NCBI GenBank assembly: GCA_016617785.1
Contig: JADILM010000005.1
Location: 806,001-870,000 of the forward strand
Origin: Sporobolomyces roseus
Lineage: Eukaryota; Basidiomycota; Microbotryomycetes; Sporidiobolales; Sporidiobolaceae
DNA: 64,000 bases
Direction of reading: 5' to 3'
Shown here: positions 1 through 9,678 of the stretch, piece by piece
Position numbering within the stretch: position 1 is the first letter of the stretch
Layout of the letters: each line of letters starts with the position of its first letter
Translations under genes and position numbers: made by a program
Notes under the pieces: model-generated
The model's input: only the letters and a program-made list of their open reading frames with translations
What the model was told of the DNA's origin: nothing
Database searches by the model: none

Positions 1-944
1 CAGGTTCCAACTCTTCCTCCTCCCGACTACTCCCAGTCTTCTCTTGATCTGCCAGCCACGCTTGTCGAGCTTCATCGAGTTTTGCACGGAGCGCGAGTGA
101 GAGCGGTGAAGGGACTGGATCGAATACGTAAGGTTTCAGTGGACCCGAGTCGAGGAGAATGTTGCATGTTGAGGGTTGAAGGAGGAGGGTAGCTATCAGG
201 TTCAAACCTAATCGAGCCTGAGAAACGAGGGAGTCAGTAAGAGATGAGAAAGGGAGGATAAGAGGAGAAAGGGGAAAAGGTTTACTTTGGAGATTGATTT
301 GGGTAGTTTCGAGAGTCCGAATTTCTCGACTCTGTCTCGAAGGAGCCAGAAATCTAGTTCGGATGTTACTCGAGAATAGGTCATTGAATCGGTACTGTGG
401 ATGCCACGAGAGCCACCGACTGATCAGCATCTTTATTTCGCTCTCAGTCGAAAAGAGTAGTCTCGAGTACTCACGCTAACGAGTTCCCCTTGTTCTGAGT
501 AAACACCTGAAACTCCTCCACCTGCATAATCTTCGTATGGTCCAAATTCCTACTTCTCGTTCTCAACTCCCTTCCTCCCTCTTCCTCTTCCCCCAACAGA
601 TTCAAATCGACTTGAGTTTCTTCAATGACCCAACTCGTTCCGATCGAAGAAATGAAGGATGGTGCCCATTTAGGCATTTTGCCTCGTTTGTTCATCAATC
701 GAGTTGTAGTGAGGACGTTTGAGGAAGGGTCGAAAGAACGCGAGATGACGTCGGATGAGAGGATGTGTGTGCCGTATGGAGACGGGTAGCGTTGGTTGTG
801 AGCGAGGATTATGTAGGGTAAGGGAACTCTGGGGAGAGAGGGAAGGAAAGGCAGGGGGAGAGTTGCGAAATTAGCGAGATGTTGGGAAAGCGAGCTGATT
901 TGAACTCACTCGTAAGTATACGAAGATTGGGATGTTTGTACCAT
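1..944 (-). CDS. PRELI/MSF1 (Ups1/2/3-like) mitochondrial intermembrane-space lipid-transfer protein, 3' end cut by window edge
   Basis: The family carries phosphatidic acid or phosphatidylserine between mitochondrial membranes in complex with Mdm35/TRIAP1. The start at 944 opens a 35-nt first exon (MVQTSQSSYTYE) ending at a GTGAGT donor. The next exon gives the PRELI hallmarks: YPSPYGTHILSSDVISR, then KRGKMPKWAPSF, WVIEETQVD and RSRNLDHTKIMQVEEF. A short exon (ELDFWLLRDRVEKFG) and a last visible exon (SKARLGLNLIATLL) match the C-terminal part of the domain. Frame is kept only if the intron near 480 uses the acceptor ending CCACAG. An acidic stretch (LLGEEEEGG) inserted before the conserved RNLDHT block is unusual for the family. 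Faces the Mediator-like gene across a 264-bp divergent promoter. Which Ups paralogue it is cannot be told. Confidence is high for the domain. Confidence 0.85.
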
Positions 945-1208
945 CACTACAGCCTAGCTTAAACTGCTTGCGAGAGCGTGTAGACGGTGGAAGATTGTGG
1001 TGAGGAGCGAAAAAGTTGAGATTGGCGAGAGGAGCTCGCGTGCTTGTGTTGATCAGAGTGAAGGATACTTTAGGTATCAATCAGCTGTACAAGACGCTTC
1101 CTGAGCAATTTGAAGGTGATGGCAGAGTACAGGATGAGTTCATCAATTCTGCCGAAACTTTCTCTCTTCTTTCCTTCTTCACATTCACTGAATCGACGAG
1201 GCTAGCCA

Positions 1209-1714
1209 TGAGCTCCTCACAACCCAATGCATTCGATGGCGCACTCGCTGGAACCCTCTTCCCCCGACTCCTAAACCTCGCAAACCTCTCTACGACTTCC
1301 ACATCTTCCTCAACTTCGTCAACCGGTGCAAGCGATGTAGAAGCCAGAGCAGCCAAACTAGAATTGAACAAACAGGTCAGACAACTCTCTCTCGCATGTC
1401 TCCAAGCTCCATCCACTGATTCGTGAAGCGGGGTTGAATGGATAGGCATCTCAATTGAGGACGAATCTCGCTATTCTACAGATGCAAGCCAAGGGACTGG
1501 AAGCGGGTGATATGAGTCTAGAGGATCAGGATTGGCTCATCGGGGAATTGGAAAAGGAATTGGGAAGGAAAAGGTCAGTCTCGCGGTTCCTAGTCTTTTG
1601 GACAGCGCTGACTAGGTTCTTCGAAGACGAGCTGACAGACAAGAACTCGAGAAAATGGTACAATTGACGTCGTTCGAGACAAAAGGAAAGGAAGATCGAA
1701 TGGAAACGGAGTAG
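1209..1714 (+). CDS. Mediator subunit 9 (Med9/Cse2)-like small coiled-coil protein
   Basis: Three exons: 1209-1373, about 1443-1573 and 1639-1714. The acceptor GCTGACAG at 1638 puts the third exon in frame. The product is about 120 residues. It starts with FPRLLNLANL and a Ser/Thr-rich linker, followed by a helical segment: KLELNKQ, QLRTNLAILQMQAKGL, then SLEDQDWLIGELEKELGRKR and QELEKM. The pattern of a short helix, the acidic 'S-E-x-Q' turn and an E/K-rich helix ending in a K/R cluster is what I know of Med9, a middle-module Mediator subunit. Family assignment is by pattern only. The reading frame stops at TAG 1712-1714, but coding-looking sequence continues in the same frame beyond it (next entry), so the true C-terminus is uncertain. 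Confidence 0.5.
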
Positions 1715-2055
1715 ATTCACTCGGTTTCGGACGCTGCCAAAATTCGCGCTCCATCCAGGCCATGCCCGTACGACTGGATGCGACGAGCATGCGAGATGGA
1801 GGTCTAGCTCGCGGGGATATAGCTGGATCAGGAGAAGGGAGGAGAGGTGCTGAATCGTTTGGAAAGGAGGTGGACGGAACTCGTTTCGGGAAATATGCAG
1901 CTCGAGATTGGTTGTTTCGCTTTGTAAGTTCTTTTCTCTCGCTCAGACAGCTCTTTAGTACTGACCGGATTGATGGACTACAGGGAGGAACAACTTGCGG
2001 AACTACAAGAACGACACGCAGCCGTGAAGCAAAGATTGCAGGCAGCTCAGTAGAT
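1715..2055 (+). other. Same-frame coding-like continuation after the Med9-like stop, with two further in-frame TAG codons
   Basis: Read in the frame of the preceding exon, this stretch gives IHSVSDAAKIRAP, CPYDWMRRACEMEV, TAG (1805-1807), LARGI, TAG (1820-1822), LDQEKGGEVLNRLERRW. A clean 60-nt intron follows (1924-1983, GTAAGT...CTGACC...CAG), spliced in phase to LEEQLAELQERHAAVKQRL and a final TAG. The phase-correct intron and the amphipathic, Q/E/R-rich helices argue that this is or was coding. No GT donor was found that would remove the TAGs. It could be the decayed C-terminus of the Med9-like gene, a separate small gene read with an unrecognised splice pattern, or a 3' UTR that looks coding by chance. 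Confidence 0.4.
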
Positions 2056-2185
2056 CGATCCCTTTGTGTACTGTAAACAACGAGTTTGATCTCTATCAGC
2101 TGTCACGATTCGGGGACTTCTCATGTGTTCGTCTCGTGGTTCGCAGAACCTTTCGAGTTTCAAGTGTACAAAGTTCATCAATCGT

Positions 2186-3579
2186 TTACAATCTATTTTC
2201 TCCAACCTCTTGCGAACGGAAGTATTGCTCGATGATGTAACATAGTTTGGTTGACGCAGGATCTGAGACTTGCCAGTGCAACTGCATGTACTCGAGAGTC
2301 CTTGCTTTCGACATGCCCGTCTTTTCCATCAATGACTTTCCCTCGCTCCTTTCGAACTCGGCTAGTAGCCTCTCGTTACGGTCCTTGATTACTTCCAAAG
2401 GTTCGGGTACTAACCAACCAGGTATGATGAAATGGACGTGCTCAGGAGTCGACGTTCGGAGGACAACGAGCTCGTCAAGCGGAGTTGCGAATTCGGAAGC
2501 ACATTCGGCGAAGCGATGCTGCAGCTTAAATTGACTGCGAGTCTGCATAAAGATACATCACCGTCGCTTGATGAGTACAGCTCGGTGGTAGGTATCAAAG
2601 AGCTCACGAGTACTGCCAAAGATTTGGCCGAGAGCGAAACCATTTCTCCGCGCCTTTCCATCACTACGACAGGCTTTCCCGAGTAAACGTGCTTGACTGC
2701 TTCTGCCCAGCGTCCTATTGTCGTGAAAATAGACATGAAGTCTTCGATCACGAATCCGAAACATCCAGGTTCGTCGGGAAGATCGAAGGTGAAGAGTCCA
2801 TAACAGTAAGTCGCTTCTCGTCCTTGTAAGCTTGCGTAATACCTATTCGATTGACAGGAGTCAGCTCTGTTCCTTCGTCATCGGGTTGAGCGAGACTTAC
2901 CGATAGTGTGCAGCCGTGTTTTCGACCCATTGAACGATTGTACTGAACTGCTCGGTGAAGCTCCAGGTGCCATTTTGGAGATGAGATGGGTTGTACAGTC
3001 CAGGGCGATTGATCCTCAAGAGAACTGGAGAGACCTTCTTCGAGTCCTTTGAACGTTTGACTTCAGCTATCCAGGTTTGGTATCGACCGATTCCCTCATA
3101 CTTGAGGACTTCCTCCTTCAACTGTATGACCCATCCTGTCGAGGAGAGAGGTGGTTCGTCCTTCGCTAAGAGAGCTTGATGTGCGGGTCGAAGAGGAGGA
3201 ATCGCTGGAGAGTCGGGAGTTGGAGGATCGTTCGAGGGAGTCAAACCTTGATAGACCGAGGGACCTTTAGTGGGAGATAGTCGCCAACCTTGAGCGACGA
3301 GTGAGTCGGCATTGACATATCGAGACGAGGCTGTAGAAGGTTTGCGATGAGTGAGGGGAGGAAGGAAGGAAGAGAGGAAACGAGAGGAATCGTCTCCTCA
3401 CAATCACCTCCGCGGATAGTCCGAACGACGACGGGGAGGGTCAAGTAGTGGCTGAGTATAGACTGTAACGTATCAAAGTTGGATCTCAGGGAAAGCAGGA
3501 GCGAGACGTCGAGACGAGGCTGAGAAAGAGTCGAGGAGCAGTCGGAAACAAAGTCTGATCCACAAATGCGGCTGTCCAT
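2186..3579 (-). CDS. Protein of unknown function, four exons
   Basis: I do not recognise the family. Exon 1 (from ATG at 3579) gives LRSNFDTLQSILSHYLTLPV; a GTGAGG donor joins in phase to the second exon (SRYVNADSLVAQGWRLSP...), which runs to HYR near 2900. The third exon reads ATYCYGLFTFDLPDEPGC, FVIEDFMSIFTTIGRW and GKPVVVMERRGEMVSL. The last exon begins TRSQFKLQHRFAECASEF and ends with VGENRL and TAA at 2186. The region GIGRYQTWIAEVKRS...VSPVLLRINRPGLYNP looks like a globular alpha/beta domain rather than a disordered protein. Coding-like sequence in another frame at 3600-3800 means the start may lie upstream. Its 3' end converges with the Med9 locus. Confidence 0.55.
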
Positions 3580-4181
3580 AAAGCTATCATGCAGAAAGTA
3601 CCTCAGCCTGATCTGCAGAGTGCTCCGACTCGTGTGAGAGGGATGAAGGAGAGGTCGATTTTGACTGAGACGAGAAAGTAGGGTAGTGTCTCTCGCGAAT
3701 TACTCGCGCTTCTGCGATGTTGAGCTTGTATGTATGGTTTTGATCGAGTCGTGAGCCTAGTCGACTTTGATGCGAGAAAGGAAGAGAGGGGAGAATTTGC
3801 AAATTTGGAGGTTGTTTCCTTTCCTTTCACTTTCATTCGACTACACAGCTCTGGACTACGTGCAGGCACCTTCAATCGATCTGTAAGTATCCCTCTACTC
3901 TACTCAGCTGTCTTTCGAGGTTCTTGGGAGTGTGAGAGGGGAGAAATCACGGGTCCAAGATGGAGGTTGAATGAAGCTGGAGAGACACGAGGACAGCTTG
4001 GAGGGGTAGTAAAAAGGCTGTAGATGGTCTACTAGATCTCTAGCAGGTTCGTCTATCGAATTCCGAGATGGGAAGAGGTGTGAGCGTTTTCGCACCTCTC
4101 GCTGTTTTGAACTCAACAGCTTCCTCTCTCCCCTAGATCCTAACGACTGACACTCGGCTCGGATGACATAATAGGTCTACG
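3580..4181 (+). promoter_or_regulatory. Promoter, leader exon and leader intron of the first TPR gene
   Basis: A block at about 3806-3890 (GGTTGTTTCC, CCTTTCACTTTCATTCGACT, ACACAGCTCT, then GATCTGTAAGT) recurs upstream of the second TPR gene at about 6920-7000. In both copies GATCT|GTAAG looks like the donor of a leader intron (here 3883-4174, acceptor ATAG) that ends a few bases before the ATG. A second shared piece, AAGATGGAGGTTGAATGA in this copy, lies inside the intron. The block therefore holds a transcribed 5' leader shared by duplication. Part of 3600-3800 may also be 5' coding or leader of the minus-strand neighbour. Confidence 0.5.
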
Positions 4182-6596
4182 ATGGCTGAAGCGCTCAAGA
4201 TTGAAGGGAACGTTCACGTCGCAGCGAAAGAATGGGAGAAAGCTCTCGAATGCTATTCTCAAGCTCTCACTCTCGTCGACGAATCGAACAACAAGCAGAA
4301 AGCAGTACTACTCTCAAACAGATCTTGGTGTTTGACGAATCTCAATAGATTGAAAGAAGCTGTCGAAGATGGTCAACTTTGCATCAAACTTCAACCAGGA
4401 TGGAGTAAATCTTACCTTCGTTGCGCTCAAGCCTACTCGAAGCAATGCAACTATGCCTACGCGAAACTCGCTTGTGAGTCTCGACTGCCCTCTCTGTGAG
4501 AGGAGAGTCTCGCTGATGATGTCGTGAGAATGCAGATTCGGAAGCGATTCGAACTGCTGAAACTTCGACCATCAAGGCTACTTACGTCTCTGCTCGCAAA
4601 GTTGTGCAAGAAAGCGAAGCTCGTCAACAGTCAAACTCGTTCGTACCGAGTTCAGTCAAAGCTCTCGGTCAAAGATATCATTCGACGTGGATTCAACGAG
4701 TCATGGATGCAAAGGCTCAAGGGTATCAGCTTCACGATGGTGCGATTTCGATGATGATTGATGGACGGAACATGGCGGCAAAAGCTTGGGCTGACCTGGA
4801 CAAGGCGCTGTTCAAGAAGGATGGTGAAATTATGGGAGCACCAGCAAGTCTCGTCAACCAACAACTCGCTGGTACGCGATCGAGTTCGTCTCTCAATCTC
4901 TCGAAGAATACTGATCAGCAGTAGTCGTGGACAGAGTGTATCTTGATCGATCATTTAGCGTTCGCTGTGCCAAACAGCGAAATGGGAACTTGGTCCTATC
5001 GAGACAGATTCTTCGAATTGACCGGTATCCAATTCATGCATCTAGCTTCGGTCAAGAAGCACTTCATCGGTCGGAGGTGGACAGCGGGAGAAATCATCGC
5101 CGATCTCGAACAATAGCGTCGTAAAGGTCGATTGGTCAATGTTCGAACCTTTTCGCTCTTGTGACGGAAACGAGCGCGTATTAGATTGGCTGACAGACCT
5201 TCTCTTTCTCTTTAGTATCCGTACCACTGCATCAGTCATCATCCGAGGTTCCGTTCTCTTAGCGTTCATCAACAGTTCTGCTAAAAAGCACGGTGAGTGA
5301 TCGACCAATTTCCTCCTTCTACTTGACAAGCTTGACTGAATCGGTCGAGATTGATTGATACAGGTGAAGCCCTCATCGAGCTCGAATTGGCAATCGCTAT
5401 CATCGAAAAGGGAAACGAAATTTGGTCAGACGTCAAGTGGGAAAACAAGGGTAGCTCTTTCAGACCGACGTTCTATCGCATGATGCGAGCTCAGCTTCTG
5501 CGTGAGTACAAAAACCTCTACGTAGCTACTCACTCCGTTTGTAACAGCTGATAGCGGCGTTTTGATCCCCAGACTATCGAGTCGAAGCGAATCAAATGGC
5601 TTCGAGCGATTCTGCGACGAGTGTATCCTCGCTCGAATTGATCGAAGTTCTCGCGAGAAACCTCATCGCTGAGTATATCGGTACGAACCCTCGTCGCAAT
5701 GACAAAGGAGTCCGCATTTCTCGACTTTCGACTCACGTGAGTTCTCGGTTTCCAGCTTTGAATTGCTTACAGCACTGCTCACTCTGTCATTCCACGCAGG
5801 TCATGCCTACTGCTCACGCTCACGCTGCTCTCGGATACGCTGCATCTCGACGAGCTCAAGCACCTCTGAACCCTCTCGAGCTCAAAGTTGGAACCGCTGC
5901 ACTCGCCGATCTCGAGAATGCAAAGAAAGCCGCTCGCTGCTACGACCTCGCTTACAAGTTGTTCCCAAACGATTACTACGGAAAACCTTCGATTGGATTC
6001 AAAGCTCTCGAAATGTGAGTTCTCTGGCTAACCCACCTTTTATTGATTTCCTCCTCACTCTCAACTTCCCTGTCTTTAATGCTCTCTCTCTCCCTCCGCT
6101 CCTCACTACTCGCTTATTCACCTTCTATCGATACTCCCACACAGGCACTTGCTCGCAGGAGGAAAGACCGTCAAAGAAGTCTTGAGACTCGCAGAGGAAG
6201 CTGAGAAGATTCGTAGAGATCTAGTTCGATTCTGTGAGTCTCTCCTTCTCCCTCTCTCACTCACTCGCACAGCCACACACTTTTGCTCGAACTCTAGTTG
6301 TTCACCTTGACGAAGAAGATCCTGCTCGTACTTTTGTCGAAGGGCGAGTTCAAGCTCTTCGAGACTGGCTCAAGTCGCCTTCGACTCAACCTTCGAATGG
6401 TGTTGCTCCTATCAATCTCGTTCTCAAAGCTGCTCCCACTCTCAACATCGGATGGAATAACGAGTCGATCGACATGGATTCACTCTTCACTCCCGAGTAC
6501 TGGTCAAAGTTGCCTGGAGATGTCGGAACCGTTATCAAAGCTCAGTTGAACGCTGTCATCGATGGAAAGACGGTTCACATCGATAATCGAAAGTAG
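4182..6596 (+). CDS. TPR-domain protein, copy 1, with carboxylate-clamp residues and one in-frame TAG
   Basis: The N-terminus (residues 1-105) holds three TPR repeats with all five carboxylate-clamp positions known from Hop-type co-chaperones: K6, N10, N46, K76 and R80. Such clamps bind the EEVD tails of Hsp70/Hsp90. The remaining ~400 residues are of unknown function but match copy 2 throughout: ECILIDHLAFAVP, FIGRRWTAGEIIADLE, FRPTFYRMM, KKAARCYDLAYKLFPNDYYG, EEAEKIRRDLVRF. About nine introns lie at positions shared with the paralogue. The frame is interrupted by TAG at 5114-5116, just after IADLEQ, where copy 2 has CAG (Gln). No GT lies between the conserved residues and the TAG, so splicing does not remove it. 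The gene is either read through, a recent pseudogene or a sequence error. The start is the first ATG after the leader intron. Confidence 0.75.
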
Positions 6597-7228
6597 TCCA
6601 ACGCTTGAAGTTTCAAAGGAAGTTTTGCGAAATCAGTCTTTCGTAGTTGTTCCTTTTACGCAACGAATACAGTTTCTTTGTTCCGCTAAGCAGCTCGAGA
6701 GTCATAATCTCAGTGCGATTAGAGTCTAGTAATCGGGGTGAACCTGAATGAACGGATGTCGAGATGTCAAGAATTGCGAAAAGTCGAAGAAATTGAGAAT
6801 CGCTGATTCACTTATTGGCTTCAGACTTGCGCTCCTGTTTTCGAGGGGCTCTTGACACTGTTATCTTCTCTTCAACTCAGTCGAATGAAGTTGCGGAACG
6901 AGGCAGAGGGAACTTACGAAGGTTGTTCCCCTTCCCTTCACTCTCATTCGACTACACAGCTCTCCAGTACCTCAAGACAACCCTCGAAGATCTGTAAGCA
7001 TCCTTTCACTTAGTACAAGTGGCTATCGGGATGACAGGAGACAAGAGAGAGGTGAAATCGAGGATCTGAGATGGAGGTTGAATGAGGGGACGAAGACAGC
7101 GACGACAGCTCAAAGGGAAGCGAGGTTTGCCTTGATCTACTCAGACGTATCATAGGATCTTCGTGGACTCGGACCGACACGTTGGTTTGAGCCATTCGCT
7201 AATCATCAGCTCGTTTCGCAGGTTCGAA
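6597..7228 (+). promoter_or_regulatory. Intergenic region: 3' end of TPR copy 1, promoter, leader exon and leader intron of copy 2
   Basis: It carries the second copy of the leader block (about 6920-7000: GGTTGTTCCC, TCATTCGACTACACAGCTCT, GATCTGTAAGC) and of the leader intron (6994-7221, acceptor GCAG) described for copy 1. The shared intronic segment GAGATGGAGGTTGAATGA is also present. The duplication therefore covered promoter, leader and coding sequence together. Confidence 0.5.
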
Positions 7229-9567
7229 ATGGCTGCAGCACTCAAGGCTCAAGGCAACGCTCACTTCGCAAAGAAGCAGTGGCAAGAAGCTCTCGACCTC
7301 TACAGTCAAGCTCTCGACCTCGAAAAGGACAACATCGCACTCGGGGCTCTCTTATCCAATCGATCAGCTTGTTTGGCTCATCTCGACCGATTCGAGCTGG
7401 CACTTGCCGATGCCAGTAGATGCATCAAACTGAGACCTCGATGGAGTAAAGGATTCGCTAGGAGCGGAGAGGCGTACTCGAGAATGCAGAGTTTCGAACT
7501 CGCAGAGAGAGCTTGTGAGCACCTCATTCACCTCAATGTCCGAACCATTCTGACACTTCGTCTCTAGATGCGAGCGCTATTGACTTTGCCGAAGACGTAC
7601 CGACCAAGTTCCGATACGTCGCCGCTCTCAGAACGGTCAAAGAGACTGCGAAGCGCAATTCGCGAGCTCCCCAGACTATGCCTGCAGACTCGCCGTACGC
7701 CGATAGTACCCTCACACGGCGCTGGGAGGATAGCTGGCCGTTCAAGCTGCAAAAGGCTCATGATGATGGTTCAATAGAAATGGGAGTTGGGCTGCATTTC
7801 CTTACTTATGCGTATCAAAGAGGTGCGGAAGGATGGGTCACGCTCGATGAAAATCTCATGAAGAAGACGGGTACCGGGAGGAACACTCGCTTCGAAGGAA
7901 GACCTGGCTCGCTCGCTTCACAACATCTAAGTGGTCGGTTTCTCGTCCTCTGATGTCGATTCTTCAGTTTGGAGCGGTCACTGATGCGTACCCCTTGACC
8001 TCAGAATGCATTCTACTCGATAGACTCGCCTTCATCATACCACCCGGTCACCTCGGTAGCGATCCATCTTTCTCTTACCTCGCCAAGTTTAACGCTCTAA
8101 ACACTTTCGACTTTTCCGCACTCGGCGCGATGCGATACTTTGAGAACCGTCGATGGTCAGCGAAGGAGATTGTGGCGGATCTCGAGAAGCAGAGGCAGCG
8201 AGAGGGTTGGCTCAGGTACGCCCATATCTTTCACATCTGATCCTCGCAAGATTAGCTGATTGATCCTTATTTCGACAGTATGAGGCGACTCTCTTCAACA
8301 TTGACTCGAGGAACCGTTCTCATCTCGTATATTAAAGCCGAGGATCATAAATACGGTTCGTCTGCCGCGAGTTCTGCTCGACCGCTTGCTCGTTGTCTCG
8401 ATCGCTGACTCGCTTGTAAATAGGAGAAGCTATTCAAGACCTTCAACTCGCAGTCGACATCCTCAATGAGTGAGTCTCGATTGCCTATACTGAGCCGCTG
8501 TGCACCTTTGCTGATCGATGTGCAAGTGAGTAGGGGAAACAAAGTCTGGTCAAACGCCGATTACGACGACAAAGGTCATTCGTTCCGACCTACGATGGTT
8601 CGACTCTTCAAGGTTGAGCTGATGCGGTACCGTCAAGAAGGACACCTATACGCTACCAGCGATTCAGCGAAGAAGATGTTCTCACTCGAGGCAATCGAAG
8701 GGGATGCGAAAGCTATTATCGCCGAGAATCCTCAATCAGAATGGTCCTCTGATACCACAGATCACTCTCCATTTGCCTACTATGTGAGTCCCGCACAGAT
8801 CGGCTCGCTCGATACCTCACGTTCTACTTCATCGGCTGACGCAACTTTGTCCCATTTTCTCAGGTCTTGCCAAACTCTCGAGCGTACCTAGCGCTCGCCT
8901 ATGCTTCAGCTTTCCGTGGATCGATTCCCCTCGACCTCAACAAGATTCCGAGTGGTCAAGCAGTACTCGCCGATCTCGCACACGCCAAAAAAGCTGCTAG
9001 ATACTACGATCTTGCCTACAAGCTTTTGCCTGCCGACTACTATGCGAAACCTTCAATTGGATACATGGCTCTCGAACAGTGAGTCTTTACCGCTTCATCT
9101 TGCTCGTACTGTGCTTACTTCTCGCGCACTAGGCACCTACGAGCGGGAGGAAGAAAGATGAGCGAAATCTTGCGAATGGCCGAAGAAGCAGAGAAGATCC
9201 GCAAAGATCTGGCCCGAATCTGTAAGTCTCTTGCAAAGCGAACGTTCCGTGTCATATCAGAGTCCGCGTACTGACTAGAGCTCTGCGAGTAGTACCTGAA
9301 CTCAATCAATCGACTCCCCCTCGCACCTTTGTCGAAACTCAAGTACAATCGCTCAGAGACTGGCTTGAAGCCGCACGACCTGCCAACGCAACGACAGCGA
9401 GAGATCAAGTCGTCAAGGCTATCCCGACTCTCAACATGCGAGGAACTTCGTCGACTTTCGACCCGAACACGGTCCTCGACGCAAACTTCTGGAATGCTCT
9501 GCCTGGAGAAGTCGGAGTTGCAGACATTCTCGGACTCGACCGAGAGGTCAGGGGAAGGTATGCGTGA
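7229..9567 (+). CDS. TPR-domain protein, copy 2, intact paralogue of the preceding gene
   Basis: ATG follows the leader intron directly. Residues 1-105 form three TPR repeats with carboxylate-clamp positions K6, N10, N44, K74 and R78 conserved, so Hsp70/Hsp90 tail binding is predicted. The rest aligns with copy 1 exon by exon: ECILLDRLAFIIPPG, RYFENRRWSAKEIVADLE followed by KQRQREGWL, FRPTMVRLFKVELMRY, KKAARYYDLAYKLLPADYYA, EEAEKIRKDLARI and a C-terminal DREVRGRYA before TGA. No internal stop was seen. Identity with copy 1 is moderate by eye, so the duplication is not recent and the copies may have split roles. The domain after the TPRs was not recognised. A co-chaperone-like adaptor is the best inference from the N-terminus. 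Confidence 0.85.
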
Positions 9568-9678
9568 ATGAGTTTAGACTAAGTATTGCCAGCAATCTTT
9601 CTGCAAAGTTTTCTATTCCTCATCTCGTCCTGCATCTCTCGTCTCTGGCCTTCCTCTCCGCCTATTCGACAGCTAGCT

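Noticed and set aside
1016..1208. Extension of the Med9-like gene upstream of ATG 1209
   Set aside because: The open frame upstream (ARGARVLVLIRVKDTLGINQ) has no family character and would overlap the divergent promoter; the ATG at 1209 starts the coding-like composition.
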